A DNA stretch of 64,000 nt, taken from contig NZ_MPCX01000005.1 of the NCBI RefSeq assembly GCF_001874145.1, forward strand, positions 124,001-188,000, in the 5' to 3' direction. A program made the position numbers and the translations under genes. Below are positions 1 through 10,852 of the stretch, piece after piece. The notes below the pieces were generated by a model that saw only the letters and a program-made list of their open reading frames with translations, did no database searches and was not told the DNA's origin. The stretch is from Lacinutrix sp. MedPE-SW. GTDB taxonomy: Bacteria > Bacteroidota > Bacteroidia > Flavobacteriales > Flavobacteriaceae. How positions within the stretch are numbered: position 1 is the stretch's first letter; each line of letters opens with the position of its first letter.

Positions 1-173
1 GTTCCTTTTTCTTTTCCGTGATTAAATTCACCTTCGTAACGTAATACTTTTGTATTATTAAAATTCTTTTTCCAAATACCGTGACGCTTACCATTAGCAT
101 CCATTTGGTTTATACTTTGTGCAAATGTAATTGTTGAAATTAATGTAATTATTACAACTAAAATTTTATTCAT
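1..173 (-). CDS. Secreted MORN-repeat-like protein, C-terminus cut by window edge
   Basis: Reading leftward from an ATG at 173-171 gives a signal peptide (MNKILVVIITLIS followed by TFAQ) and then the start of a mature protein with the pattern D-A-N-G-K-R-H-G-I-W-K and Y-E-G-E-F-N-H-G-K. This N-G-x-x-H-G-x-W / Y-x-G-x-F-x-x-G-K pattern is typical of MORN and YwqK-like repeats. The protein is probably exported. Only 57 codons lie in the window, so the length and the rest of the domain structure are unknown. No SD sequence is visible, as expected for this phylum. Confidence 0.7.
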   Translation of the reverse strand, partial: MNKILVVIITLISTITFAQSINQMDANGKRHGIWKKNFNNTKVLRYEGEFNHGKEKG

Positions 174-253
174 TTTTATAGATTTTTATGACTATTAAAA
201 TAATATAGCGCTACTTTATTTAACGTTTACTATAGAGTCAAATTGTACTAAAC

Positions 254-295
254 AAAAAAGCTGCCAAACTTAATATTTAAGAGGCAGCTTTTTTT
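254..295 (-). terminator. Intrinsic terminator after yidC
   Basis: The arms AAAAAAGCTGCC and GGCAGCTTTTTT flank a short loop and lie 14 bases beyond the yidC stop. On the minus strand the hairpin is followed by a T run. It is A/T-flanked on both sides, so it could also work on the plus strand. Confidence 0.85.
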
Positions 296-308
296 AGTAT
301 AATATATT

Positions 309-2213
309 TTATTTTTTATTGCGTTTTTGAGCTTGCTTTTGTTGCTCTGCCTGCTCCATCATTTCTTTCATACGTTTTTGAAAACGGTTTTCCTTTTTAG
401 GCTTTGCTTTATTTGCTTGTATTCCTGCAAGGATTTTTTCTTCATCTAAAATAAAATTCTTGATTACTAATAAAATTCCAATACTAATTAAGTTTGAAAT
501 AAAGTAGTATAAACTTAATCCTGATGCATAAGAATTAAAGAAAATAATCATCATTATTGGTGCAAAGTAAATCATGTACTTCATCATCTTAGCCATATCT
601 GGCATACCCTCTTGCTGTGGTGCAGACATTTGTTGTTGTCCTGTTGTTAACTTCATATAGAAGAAAATTGCAATACCAGCTAAAATTGGAAATAAACTAA
701 TATGATCACCATAAAATGGAATACTAAAACCATCAGGAAACTTGTAAATAGAATCGAATGATGATAAATCGTCTGCCCAAAGAAACTTCTTTTGTCTTAA
801 TGCAAATGCTGTTGGAAAAAACATGAATAGTGCGTAAAACACTGGCATTTGTATTAAAGCTGGTAAACATCCTGCTAACGGACTTGCTCCTGCTTTATTT
901 TGAAGCGCCATTGTTTCTTGTTGCGCTTTCATTTTATTGTCTTTATGCTTTTCGCGAATAGCATCTAACTCTGGTTTTAAAATTTTCATTTTCATTTGCG
1001 ACAAATACTGCTTGTACTGTACAAAAGACATAGATAATTTTATTAAAACCGTCATGACTATAATAGCTATACCATAAGGTAAAAACGAACTTAAAAAGCT
1101 AAATAATGGTACAAATAAGTATTTGTTAATCCAACCAAAAATTCCCCAACCAAATGGAATACTTTCTTCTAAGTTTTTATCGTATTTTTTTAATATTTTA
1201 CTATCTGTAGGACCATAATATAAACCTAAACTTTCGTTTATTTCGTTTCCATTTAAGGCTAATGCTGTTTTAGCAGAAAATTGCTTTGTAAATACGGTAT
1301 CTATTTCTTCATCTTCTACTAAATCTTTAGATGTTAGAGCTACAGATTTAAATTGCTTATCTGTTGTAAGTATAGAACTAAAAAAGTGCTGTCTAAACGA
1401 CATCCAATCCATATCTTCTTCTACCTCATCATCTTCACCACCTTGTGATAATTTATCTATTTTACCATCATCGTGCTGGTATGTTAAACGTGTGTAACGA
1501 TTCTCGTAAGAGATACTCTCGTCATGTCGATATGCTTTTTGTTCCCATTTTAAATTAACTTCTTGCGAGCTGTTAATTTCGCTACTTAAGCCTTGAGATT
1601 GAATTGTGAAATCAATCATATAATCATTTGGCTTAATAATGTATTTGTATTCTAAAAACTTAGTTTCTGAAACTTTTAGTTTCATAGAAACTATAGTATT
1701 CTCACCGTTTTTAGTTTTTGTTGGTTGAAAGTATAAGTCTTGTGTATTTAGAATACGACTATCTGTAGTACCAAAATTAATATTAAAACTTGCGTTTTTA
1801 TCTTTTACTAGGTATATAGGAAGCGAATCGTAATCTACAAACTTATTAAGTTTAACTTCTGCTAAATGCCCACCTTTATTAGAAAATTTTAATTGTAAAA
1901 CACCATTATCTACAACAGTTTCACCTTCTTGAGCGAAATAAGAAAATGCGCCTAATTTATTTTGAAGTGCTATTTTTCTTAACGAGTCTCCTTCTGTGGT
2001 GTTTGAAAAATCTTGAGCTGTGGTAACTTTTGTGTCATTTTGTGCAGCTGCTGCTTTAGCTTTATTTTCTACATCAATTTGAGCTTGTTTTGCTTTTTCT
2101 TCTGCTTCAAGCTCTTCTGGTGTTGGCTGGTTTTGCCACATCATGAATAATAAAATACCAAATATAAGTACGAAGCCTATAATCGATTTTACGTCTAATT
2201 TCTTTTCTTCCAT
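309..2213 (-). CDS. yidC: Membrane protein insertase YidC
   Basis: This 634-residue protein has the Gram-negative YidC layout. It starts with an N-terminal membrane anchor (about residues 10-26), followed by a large periplasmic domain (about 60-350) and a C-terminal 60KD_IMP core with several membrane segments. The core contains the cytoplasmic coiled region with K-x-L-K-P-E-L-D and the G-A-S-P-L-A-G-C-L-P-A-L-I-Q-M-P stretch typical of the family. The C-terminus is Lys/Gln-rich, as in ribosome-binding tails. It inserts and folds inner-membrane proteins alone or with SecYEG. It lies downstream of pyrG in the same direction and is closed by a strong terminator. An acidic periplasmic loop (GGEDDEVEEDMD) is a lineage feature. 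Confidence 0.97.
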   Translation of the reverse strand: MEEKKLDVKSIIGFVLIFGILLFMMWQNQPTPEELEAEEKAKQAQIDVENKAKAAAAQNDTKVTTAQDFSNTTEGDSLRKIALQNKLGAFSYFAQEGETVVDNGVLQLKFSNKGGHLAEVKLNKFVDYDSLPIYLVKDKNASFNINFGTTDSRILNTQDLYFQPTKTKNGENTIVSMKLKVSETKFLEYKYIIKPNDYMIDFTIQSQGLSSEINSSQEVNLKWEQKAYRHDESISYENRYTRLTYQHDDGKIDKLSQGGEDDEVEEDMDWMSFRQHFFSSILTTDKQFKSVALTSKDLVEDEEIDTVFTKQFSAKTALALNGNEINESLGLYYGPTDSKILKKYDKNLEESIPFGWGIFGWINKYLFVPLFSFLSSFLPYGIAIIVMTVLIKLSMSFVQYKQYLSQMKMKILKPELDAIREKHKDNKMKAQQETMALQNKAGASPLAGCLPALIQMPVFYALFMFFPTAFALRQKKFLWADDLSSFDSIYKFPDGFSIPFYGDHISLFPILAGIAIFFYMKLTTGQQQMSAPQQEGMPDMAKMMKYMIYFAPIMMIIFFNSYASGLSLYYFISNLISIGILLVIKNFILDEEKILAGIQANKAKPKKENRFQKRMKEMMEQAEQQKQAQKRNKK

Positions 2214-2280
2214 ATTATTTTTGTCTTTCGACCCAGCTAAAATTTATTTTAACCTTAGTATTAATGTTGGTTTATTTCGC

Positions 2281-2320
2281 AAACAACCTGTTAGATTTAA
2301 TAAAACCTTACAGGTTGTTT
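2281..2320. repeat. Perfect 11-bp inverted repeat between pyrG and yidC
   Basis: AAACAACCTGT at 2281-2291 is exactly mirrored by ACAGGTTGTTT at 2310-2320, with an 18-base loop. It sits 60 bases before the yidC start and downstream of pyrG. On the minus strand it could form an mRNA hairpin that partly terminates or protects the pyrG transcript. The T tail is short, so a full intrinsic terminator is not clear. Confidence 0.5.
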
Positions 2321-2381
2321 AATATAAGGACCACTTCAAAAAGTAATCCGTTATTGTTTTTGTGCCATAGTGACACGTTTT

Positions 2382-4007
<1,626 letters not shown>

Positions 4008-4018
4008 TTAAACGCGAG

Positions 4019-4026
4019 CAAATTTA
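4019..4026 (-). promoter_or_regulatory. Bacteroidota -7 element for pyrG
   Basis: On the minus strand this reads TAAATTTG, an exact match to TAnnTTTG, 20 bases upstream of the pyrG start. No clear -33 TTG is seen at the expected distance. Confidence 0.6.
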
Positions 4027-4141
4027 CGATATTTTATGGAAGTTCTAAGCGTTTAAACTTTTTATTTTTTAAGCTCTTATAGTGACAGATTTTATTACAG
4101 ATGATGTTTAAAAAATGGTTTTTAGAAAAAAAACAATATAT

Positions 4142-4149
4142 TAGATTTG
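4142..4149 (+). promoter_or_regulatory. -7 element for the 86-residue small protein
   Basis: TAGATTTG matches TAnnTTTG and lies about 47 bases before the ATG at 4197. It supports real expression of that small gene. Confidence 0.5.
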
Positions 4150-4196
4150 TGCTTACCAATTATATTTTAATAACGAAGTGATAAAAATCAAGGCCT

Positions 4197-4457
4197 ATGA
4201 GTAGTTTATCAAACATTAAAACTGAAATTGAAAATTATAAAAACACGTCTAATTTAACCGAGTTACAAATTGTAGAAAAACTCAAAAATTATTATTTTAA
4301 TAAGCGTGTATCTGAAAATTTAAAACTTTACAAAAAAGGGAAGAAAAAAGTTAGTGACATTACTAAAGATTTAAAAATGTCTCCCAGAAAATTTTATGCT
4401 ATTCTAGAAAAGAAAAACATACAGCATAAAAAATACAACAAAAAACGTGAGAGTTAA
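4197..4457 (+). CDS. Small basic protein with possible helix-turn-helix, unknown family
   Basis: This 86-residue protein is very rich in lysine and has no signal peptide or membrane segment. Residues about 48-78 (K-V-S-D-I-T-K-D-L-K-M-S-P-R-K-F-Y-A-I-L) have the spacing of a helix-turn-helix, as if a recognition helix followed the 'MSPRKFYAIL' turn. DNA or RNA binding is therefore an inference. A TAnnTTTG promoter element precedes it. It is transcribed against its convergent downstream neighbour at 4482. I do not recognise the family. Confidence 0.6.
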   Translation: MSSLSNIKTEIENYKNTSNLTELQIVEKLKNYYFNKRVSENLKLYKKGKKKVSDITKDLKMSPRKFYAILEKKNIQHKKYNKKRES

Positions 4458-4481
4458 ATTTAATTGAGATTAAACAATCTC

Positions 4482-4715
4482 TTATGGTTTAGGAAAATTT
4501 TTTTGAATATTTCGCACCAAATTTTCTATACCATTTAACTTTAGCGTGTAAACGGTTTCTAGCATTTCGCCTAATTTTCCTTTAGGAAAACCTTTACTAT
4601 GATACCAAACGATATAATATTCTGGTAAATCTATAAGGTATCTGTCTTTATATTTACCATACGGCATTTTAGTATGTGCAAGTTTTACTAAAAACTTTGG
4701 ATCTGGCTCAAGCAT
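4482..4715 (-). CDS. DUF3820 family protein
   Basis: This 77-residue cytoplasmic protein carries the family's conserved core M-P-Y-G-K-Y-K-D-R-Y-L-I-D-L-P-E-Y-Y-I-V-W, followed by G-F-P-K-G-K-L-G. DUF3820 proteins are small, widespread in proteobacteria and Bacteroidota, and are sometimes labelled quorum-sensing-regulated virulence factors on weak evidence. The role is not established. Its start lies only 2 bases after the stop of the DUF922 gene, so the two are probably cotranscribed. Confidence 0.8.
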   Translation of the reverse strand: MLEPDPKFLVKLAHTKMPYGKYKDRYLIDLPEYYIVWYHSKGFPKGKLGEMLETVYTLKLNGIENLVRNIQKNFPKP

Positions 4716-4717
4716 AA

Positions 4718-5257
4718 TTAATCTACTTTAAATTTCTGCAAGCGTTTAAGTTCTTTTGCAACAAAAGTAGACCATTTTACTTGACCTTCATTATCCATAG
4801 AATAGTTGCTTTCTGTATCGTATTTATTTTGCATATCTGCCAAACTTGTATTTGTTTGGTTGTGTAATGTGTTTAATACTTCGGTTATGTTAGAATTTAC
4901 TTCTAGTTTAGACAATTTCTCTCTAAAGTAACGTGCATGAAGTTCGGTAATATCAAAATGGAGTTGTTCATGTGCTAAAACATGATTATCTACACTTTCT
5001 TTTTTATACCATGAATGTTCTGGGTAAAAATGAGCAAACACTTCACTTTTAAAACCTATTACACCTCGTGTTGAAGACCTTTGTACAGAATAACCAAAGG
5101 TAATACCAGAAGCTGTTATAGCTACTGCCTCTGTACTTTTATCTGGCTTAGCTTTAAAATCCTGCCAATTTAATTTGAAGTTTTCTTTCCAAGCAACACC
5201 TTTTGAATCTTGTTGAAAACATAAGAATACAGCCAAAAAAACAAAGCATTTATACAT
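4718..5257 (-). CDS. DUF922 secreted putative Zn-dependent protease
   Basis: This 179-residue protein has a hydrophobic N-terminal export signal and an early W-x-D-F-K-A-x-P motif. The centre contains H-E-Q-L-H-F-D-I-T-E-L-H-A-R, an HExxH zinc-protease signature with a third His downstream. This arrangement is characteristic of DUF922, a family of predicted exported Zn proteases. Activity is inferred from the motif only. It is followed within 2 bases by the DUF3820 gene. The LysM lipoprotein gene upstream (stop at 5305) may belong to the same transcript. Confidence 0.8.
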   Translation of the reverse strand: MYKCFVFLAVFLCFQQDSKGVAWKENFKLNWQDFKAKPDKSTEAVAITASGITFGYSVQRSSTRGVIGFKSEVFAHFYPEHSWYKKESVDNHVLAHEQLHFDITELHARYFREKLSKLEVNSNITEVLNTLHNQTNTSLADMQNKYDTESNYSMDNEGQVKWSTFVAKELKRLQKFKVD

Positions 5258-5304
5258 AAAATATATTTACTAAAATTAATGTAAAAACGCTTTTTAATAT
5301 CTGT

Positions 5305-7293
5305 TTATTGCTTAACCTCGTCTATTTGTAAATTGTTATACCTAACAATATAAACGCTATCGTTATAAAAACCACCAAATAATTTTTTCTTGTAAGAAAA
5401 TTTATTTTCAATATAAGATGTTAGTGGTGCTTCAATAACAGACTTATAAATATCTTGAGATGAAACCATACGTAATACAACATCCATTGTTAAATCGAAA
5501 CCTCTTATAGCGTAAGTATTAGGTGAAGTATTATATTTTGCTTTATAATCTTTTATAAATTTAAGATTAGACTCTTCATTTACAATTTTAGATATTGAAG
5601 GATATGTAAATTTAAGATTGGACAAATGATAATTTGAAACCTCTTCGTATTCAAAAGCTTTATTGTGGTTAGTTGTTGTTAAAATAATTTCGGTTTTATC
5701 TTGTAGTAATGCATTTAACATACTTGATACATTAGACACAAAATTTGGGTTATCTGTTTCTAAAAACACAACATTTTTTCCAGGTTTTATAACATTAAGT
5801 AAATCCTGCTCTATTATATAATGTGCATCTTTTTTAGTTTTTTTATCTAACCTTGAACTAACTAGTTTTGCATTAGTAAAGTTAGATTTTAGCATAGTGC
5901 TTTTTGCCTTATGTTTTATATCTGAAATTATAATAACCTGTGCTGTAGAGTCTGCAATAAAATAATCTATAATCTTTTTTTCCATATTATCTTCACTTGG
6001 TCTTGATTGAAATACATTATTGCCAAGATTTACAGATTTTGTTATGGGTGAAATTACAGGTACATTTCTTGTTTCTAAAGCAGCTGCTACAGCATTAAAA
6101 TTTTTAGGGAATAATGGACCTATTACAGCATGTGTATTAGAGAAATCATTATTTCTCACTAAAGCTGTTGTATGACTTAATCTATTTTGAGTATCGTAAA
6201 CATCTACTTTTAAATTAACTCCTAATTTTTTTAACGAATCGAATGCCATTAATACTCCAGAGTAAAAGTCTAAAGTTAAGGCTAATGCTCTACTGTTTTT
6301 TATTTTTTGTTTTGCATCGAAAATAGAATCTGTATTCACAGAGTTTAATTGAAACGGTAACATAATAGCTATGTTTTTAGTTTCTGTATCTAAAATTGCA
6401 TTTTCTAACTTATTTATTTGATGCACATTATCTACAACATCTGTGTTATTATTTGCCTGAGTTGCTTGTGTTGCGCCATTATATGGAATTTTTAAAACCA
6501 TACCTTCTTTTAAACCAGATTCTGCTAATCCTGGGTTTAAACGCTCTAATTCGCTTTGCTCTAAACCAGTATTTATTTTTAATCTATAAAATCCCTCTTT
6601 TGCTTTTACTGTATAATAACTATACATTTCGTCTACTTGCTTTACATTAGCAGCATCAAGATTTGGAACATTAATTTTTTGCCCTGGTTGTAAAACTTCT
6701 GAAAGATTAGGGTTTAAGGCTTCTAATTCTGGAACAGTAATACCGTATTTGTAAGCTATTCTCCATTTACCTTCTTTTGGTAAAACTGTATACTGTACTA
6801 TTGGTGAATTTACTTCTTTTTCTATTACTTTTTTAAAAACTGGGATTTGTAATTTATCTCCTTTTCTTAAATTATTGGCATATAAAAACGTATTGTATTT
6901 TTTAATTTCGGCCTCTGTAACATTATATTTTTTAGATAAACTATACAGTGTTTCTTTACGTTTTACTTTGTGTTTTTTGTAACCGGTAAGCTCTTTTACT
7001 TCCTGCGTTTTTTCAATTTTATTTAAACCTGTAGTATTTGTTGGTTGTTTTGTATTACTATTACCGGGTTTTACACCTCCAGTTTTCATGATAATTAAAA
7101 CAGTATTTTTTTTAATACCGTTTTTAGCATCTGGATTAAGTTCTAATATATGACTTTTTGTTACTTTATACTTTTTAGCAATAGTTTCTATGGACTCTCC
7201 AGATTTAACTTTATGCGTCATGTAATTTTGCGCCTTTGCAGATGAGCAACTAAAGCAAATAACTAGTGTAAAGATGTATAGTATGTTTTTCAT
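5305..7293 (-). CDS. LysM-repeat protein with PBP1-like ligand-binding domain
   Basis: This 662-residue exported protein begins with a signal peptide that has a lipobox-like Cys (CFSCSSAKAQ). Four LysM-like modules follow at about 24-70, 103-152, 164-210 and 224-270. They are recognisable by Y-x-V-K-x-x-E-x-x-x-x-I/L-A-x-K-Y and the ending L-x-I-P. Residues about 300-662 resemble a type-1 periplasmic binding protein fold (N-I-A-I-M-L-P-F near its start, V-I-G-P-L-F-P-K, V-I-S-P-I). LysM modules bind peptidoglycan. The PBP1-like part resembles LpoA or amino-acid receptor domains, so a cell-wall synthesis or sensing role is likely but unproved. Confidence 0.85.
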   Translation of the reverse strand: MKNILYIFTLVICFSCSSAKAQNYMTHKVKSGESIETIAKKYKVTKSHILELNPDAKNGIKKNTVLIIMKTGGVKPGNSNTKQPTNTTGLNKIEKTQEVKELTGYKKHKVKRKETLYSLSKKYNVTEAEIKKYNTFLYANNLRKGDKLQIPVFKKVIEKEVNSPIVQYTVLPKEGKWRIAYKYGITVPELEALNPNLSEVLQPGQKINVPNLDAANVKQVDEMYSYYTVKAKEGFYRLKINTGLEQSELERLNPGLAESGLKEGMVLKIPYNGATQATQANNNTDVVDNVHQINKLENAILDTETKNIAIMLPFQLNSVNTDSIFDAKQKIKNSRALALTLDFYSGVLMAFDSLKKLGVNLKVDVYDTQNRLSHTTALVRNNDFSNTHAVIGPLFPKNFNAVAAALETRNVPVISPITKSVNLGNNVFQSRPSEDNMEKKIIDYFIADSTAQVIIISDIKHKAKSTMLKSNFTNAKLVSSRLDKKTKKDAHYIIEQDLLNVIKPGKNVVFLETDNPNFVSNVSSMLNALLQDKTEIILTTTNHNKAFEYEEVSNYHLSNLKFTYPSISKIVNEESNLKFIKDYKAKYNTSPNTYAIRGFDLTMDVVLRMVSSQDIYKSVIEAPLTSYIENKFSYKKKLFGGFYNDSVYIVRYNNLQIDEVKQ

Positions 7294-7430
7294 GTAAAAA
7301 AACTTAGTTTTATTTTAAATATTGAAATGTGCCTTTGTGTTTTAACTTTTTATAGTTTACACAGAACGACAAATTAGTGTTTTTATTTAATATTCAATTA
7401 TCATTCCAAAAAAAAACAGCCATATTTGGT

Positions 7431-7532
7431 ATGCTGCGTTAGTGATGGAGGCTTTGTTGAAGCTCCTCGCAGAGAGCGACTGCCGAGAGCACGACCAAAC
7501 CATGCTTTTTTTGCATGGCTTGGTAACGCCCA
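7431..7532. repeat. REP-like palindromic extragenic element
   Basis: This stretch of about 100 bases is visibly richer in GC than its surroundings. It is bounded by short inverted ends, GCGTTA at 7436-7441 and TAACGC at 7524-7529. Inside, ACCAAACCATGC (7494-7505) and GCATGGCTTGGT (7513-7524) form a near-perfect stem around a seven-T loop. A second weaker stem involves the GCTC/GAGC segments at 7461-7490. From memory, elements starting GGGCGTTACC and ending in CACTAACGCA are common downstream of genes in flavobacterial genomes. It creates a spurious 62-residue reading frame. Confidence 0.65.
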
Positions 7533-7539
7533 ATTTATT

Positions 7540-9072
7540 TTATTCCCACTCGATTGTTGCTGGTGGTTTTGAGCTAATATCGTAAACAACTCTATTTACT
7601 CCTTTTACTTTATTTATAATATCGTTACTGGTTTTTTGTAAAAACTCATATGGTAGGTTTACCCAATCTGCCGTCATACCATCTGTGCTTTCTACTGCTC
7701 TAAGTGCGACGCATTTTTCGTAAGTACGTTCGTCTCCCATAACGCCAACACTGTTTACTGGTAGTAAAATTGCGCCTGCTTGCCATACTTTATCGTATAG
7801 TCCTGCGTCTCTTAATGCGTTTATAAATACAGCGTCTACTTCTTGTAATATTCTTACTTTTTCGGCCGTTATATCGCCTAATATTCTAATGGCTAATCCT
7901 GGTCCTGGAAATGGATGACGACCTAATAATTGCTTATCCATACCCATTGATGCTCCTACACGACGAACTTCGTCTTTAAAAAGCGCTTTTAGTGGCTCGA
8001 CTATTTTAAGTTTCATAAAATCTGGCAGACCGCCAACATTATGATGACTTTTTATTGTTGCACTTGGTCCGCCTGTTGCACTCACACTTTCTATTACATC
8101 TGGGTAAATGGTGCCTTGTGCAAGGTATGTAACGTCTTGTATTTGGTGTGCTTCGTCATCGAACACTTCAATAAATACGCGACCTATGGCTTTACGTTTT
8201 TCTTCTGGGTCACTTTTTCCTGCTAATGCTACAAGAAAACGTTGTGATGCGTCTACGCCTTTTACATTTAATCCCATGCCTTTGTATTGCTCAAGTACAT
8301 CGGTAAATTCGTTTTTACGTAATAAACCGTTATTTACAAATATGCAATATAAGTTTTCGCCAATGGCTTTATGTAATAGCATTGCTGCTACAGATGAGTC
8401 TACGCCTCCAGATAAACCTAAAACAACTTTATTGTTGCCTATTTTAGCTTGTAAGGCTTCTACTGTTTCTTCTACAAATGCATTTGGTGTCCAGTCTGGA
8501 TTTACATTTGCAATATTTACTAAAAAGTTTTCTAATAGTTGTTTACCATCTGTAGAATGGTATACTTCTGGATGAAACTGTATCGCGTATGTTGTTTCGT
8601 TTTCTATTTTATATGCTGCATTTTTTACATCATGCGTACTTGCCAATAATTTACCGTTTGTTGGTAAAGTTTTTATGGTATCGCTATGGCTCATCCATAC
8701 TTGACTTCCTGCTGTTATGCCTTTAAAAAAAGCATCGTCTTCTACAAAACTTAGGTTTGCTCGACCGTATTCTCTAGTATTAGATTCTGCTACTTCTCCA
8801 CCAGAAAAATGTGCTAAATATTGTGCACCGTAACATACTGCAAGCATTGGTTTTATGCCGCGAATGCCTTTTAACTCTGGATGAAAAGCGTCTTGAGATC
8901 TTACAGACATTGGGCTTCCTGAAAGGATAACTGCCTTGTAGTCGTCTAAATTGGTTGGTATTTTATTAAATGGGTGTATTTCGGAATAGATGTTAAGTTC
9001 TCTAACTCTGCGCGCAATTAGTTGTGTGTATTGCGATCCGAAATCTAAAATAAGTACTTTGTCGTGTTGCAT
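7540..9072 (-). CDS. guaA: GMP synthase (glutamine-hydrolysing)
   Basis: GMP synthase aminates XMP to GMP with glutamine and ATP. I chose the ATG at 9072-9070 (510 residues), because the family normally begins M[14 protein letters not shown]. An in-frame ATG 21 bases upstream adds only MQLLLLH. The amidotransferase domain has Cys80 (AVCYGAQ), His167 and Glu169 (FHPEV). The ATP pyrophosphatase loop SGGVDSS is at 221-227. The C-terminus ends K-P-P-A-T-I-E-W-E, as in the family. A REP-like element follows directly. The next gene upstream is bshC. Confidence 0.98.
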   Translation of the reverse strand: MQHDKVLILDFGSQYTQLIARRVRELNIYSEIHPFNKIPTNLDDYKAVILSGSPMSVRSQDAFHPELKGIRGIKPMLAVCYGAQYLAHFSGGEVAESNTREYGRANLSFVEDDAFFKGITAGSQVWMSHSDTIKTLPTNGKLLASTHDVKNAAYKIENETTYAIQFHPEVYHSTDGKQLLENFLVNIANVNPDWTPNAFVEETVEALQAKIGNNKVVLGLSGGVDSSVAAMLLHKAIGENLYCIFVNNGLLRKNEFTDVLEQYKGMGLNVKGVDASQRFLVALAGKSDPEEKRKAIGRVFIEVFDDEAHQIQDVTYLAQGTIYPDVIESVSATGGPSATIKSHHNVGGLPDFMKLKIVEPLKALFKDEVRRVGASMGMDKQLLGRHPFPGPGLAIRILGDITAEKVRILQEVDAVFINALRDAGLYDKVWQAGAILLPVNSVGVMGDERTYEKCVALRAVESTDGMTADWVNLPYEFLQKTSNDIINKVKGVNRVVYDISSKPPATIEWE

Positions 9073-9127
9073 GTGCAAAAGTAATAATTGCATTTAAAAT
9101 TTAAGAACCTCTTTCCTAATTTTTTTT

Positions 9128-10729
9128 CTAAAATGTTAACACGGTAAATTCTCCTTGTAAAGGCTCTAAATGTTTTATTAGATTTGGAATTAAATTTTCT
9201 CCAAATTCTAAATACAACTCGCTAAAATTTGTGTTTCGTTCTTGTAAACTTTTATTAGGAAATAGTTGATTTTGAAGATCTGTAATACGTTCTATTTGAT
9301 CTTTTAATTTTCTCTTTTGTGCCGTAAGTAAGCGTTTCTCTAGGTTTTCTAACCCGTTAATTTGCTTTTTTTCTTGTGCGGCAACTGCACCTAGAAAAGA
9401 TTTATCGGTTTTTTTTGCTAACTCGTAAAGCGTTTCAAACTGTGTTTTTAAATGATTTACTTGTGTTGAAAAATCGATATCTATATTAGAAATTTCTCTT
9501 ACTTTTTTATTTATAAAAGATTCTCTTTTTAGAAAAATATCTTCATTAGATATATCTAATCTTTTTAATTTATTTGCTTGTTGCTGTGTTTGTATTAAAA
9601 CCGAATTACGCAATAATAACATAGGAAACACTACACCATTAGCTTTAAAATTAGATTTTAATTGAAACCAATATGCTAACTCACCGCCACCGCCAATGTA
9701 ACAAAGGTTTGGTAAAATTATTTCTTGATAAAGTGGTCTTAAAATTACATTGGGACTAAAGCATTCTGGCGCCTCATTGAGGTGTTGTATTATTTCACTC
9801 TTACTCCAAGTAATATTAGTATTTAAGACTTTGAAACTATTATTATTAAAAACAATACGTTCTCTTATATTTTTTGTGATATAAAATAGGTTTATCTCTC
9901 TTGGGTTTACTTGTATTTTATAATCTTGAGATAATGCTTCTATTTGCTTATTAACCTTGCTTACGTTTTGATAAGAGATTTGTTGTGTTAATTCTTTTTC
10001 TGCATAAGGAATAAAGAGGTTTTTTAGCGCTCTGTTATTTGCTTCTACTACAACTAAACCATAATCTTTAAACAACTCATTTGCTAAATAAAATGTAGCT
10101 TGAGCTAAAGTCTCATGCTCTAAATAAGCACTTTTAAAAAGTGTTTTTAAACGGTCTGCATTTTTACCAATACCTAATTCTTGAGAAAAAATTTCTAAAA
10201 CTGCATCTAAACCATTTGTATCTAATTCACCAACGGCACCTGATGCTTCACGGTTCCATTGTATTTTTTTTCCTTTAAAATTAAAGTAGTTTATTTCATC
10301 AAAATCATGATCTTCTGTTGCCATCCAATATACTGGCACAAAATTATTTTCGGGAAATTTAGCTTTTAAAGTTTTTGCTAAATTTATTGTAGACACTATT
10401 TTGTGTAAAAAATAAAGTGGTCCAGTAAATAAATTTAATTGATGTCCTGTTGTTACGGTAAAAGTGTTGCTTTGTCTTAAAGATTCAATATTATCTATTG
10501 TAGCTTGAGAAGCTTCTACCATTTTATAGTTTTCACTTAAAACACTTGTTAAAACGGTACGTGTTTCTTGGCTAAATGCCGAGGCTTTCTCTTTTATTTG
10601 TTCTTGAAAATTTTCAAGATTTGGAAAACGATTGTAAAATGGCCTGAGCGCTTCTGCTTCGGCTAAATAATTACAAATTAGTTGTGAAAAATATCCTGTG
10701 GATTTATAAGAGAGATTGTATGATGGCAT
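9128..10729 (-). CDS. bshC: Bacillithiol biosynthesis cysteine-adding enzyme BshC
   Basis: BshC joins cysteine to glucosaminyl-malate in the last step of bacillithiol synthesis. The 533-residue length fits. Family signatures are T-T-G-H-Q-L-N-L-F-T-G-P (about 95-106), V-P-V-Y-W-M-A-T-E-D-H-D-F-D-E-I (about 131-146), N-R-E-A-S-G-A and the C-terminal coiled coil with Q-x-x-x-F-P-N-K-S-L-Q-E-R. Bacteroidota are known bacillithiol users. BshA and BshB are not in this window, so the pathway is not clustered here. Confidence 0.95.
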   Translation of the reverse strand: MPSYNLSYKSTGYFSQLICNYLAEAEALRPFYNRFPNLENFQEQIKEKASAFSQETRTVLTSVLSENYKMVEASQATIDNIESLRQSNTFTVTTGHQLNLFTGPLYFLHKIVSTINLAKTLKAKFPENNFVPVYWMATEDHDFDEINYFNFKGKKIQWNREASGAVGELDTNGLDAVLEIFSQELGIGKNADRLKTLFKSAYLEHETLAQATFYLANELFKDYGLVVVEANNRALKNLFIPYAEKELTQQISYQNVSKVNKQIEALSQDYKIQVNPREINLFYITKNIRERIVFNNNSFKVLNTNITWSKSEIIQHLNEAPECFSPNVILRPLYQEIILPNLCYIGGGGELAYWFQLKSNFKANGVVFPMLLLRNSVLIQTQQQANKLKRLDISNEDIFLKRESFINKKVREISNIDIDFSTQVNHLKTQFETLYELAKKTDKSFLGAVAAQEKKQINGLENLEKRLLTAQKRKLKDQIERITDLQNQLFPNKSLQERNTNFSELYLEFGENLIPNLIKHLEPLQGEFTVLTF

Positions 10730-10744
10730 AGTTAATAGAAAATC

Positions 10745-10772
10745 TAGTGTAAAGATAAGGCTCTTTACACTA
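10745..10772 (-). terminator. Ten-bp inverted repeat downstream of rimO, upstream of bshC
   Basis: TAGTGTAAAG at 10745-10754 is perfectly mirrored by CTTTACACTA at 10763-10772 with an 8-base loop. It lies about 80 bases past the rimO stop and 15 bases before the bshC start. On the minus strand the hairpin is followed by a weak T-rich stretch. It may be a leaky terminator or a leader hairpin for bshC. Confidence 0.4.
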
Positions 10773-10852
10773 TTGTTTGTCTTAAAATTAACTTAAAAAT
10801 TGTATGAAACGCTCTTAATAATTAGCTATAAACAAGTTGTAAATGCAGCTAA

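Noticed and set aside
7401-7589. A 62-residue minus-strand reading frame after guaA
   Set aside because: It overlaps the guaA 3' end in another frame and is translated from the REP-like element; no start or promoter supports it.
8108-8575. A 155-residue reading frame opposite guaA
   Set aside because: It is antisense to a highly conserved enzyme, with low-complexity Ser/Thr/Pro composition typical of shadow frames.
9073-9093. Upstream ATG for guaA
   Set aside because: It adds seven residues (MQLLLLH) that are not part of the family N-terminus.
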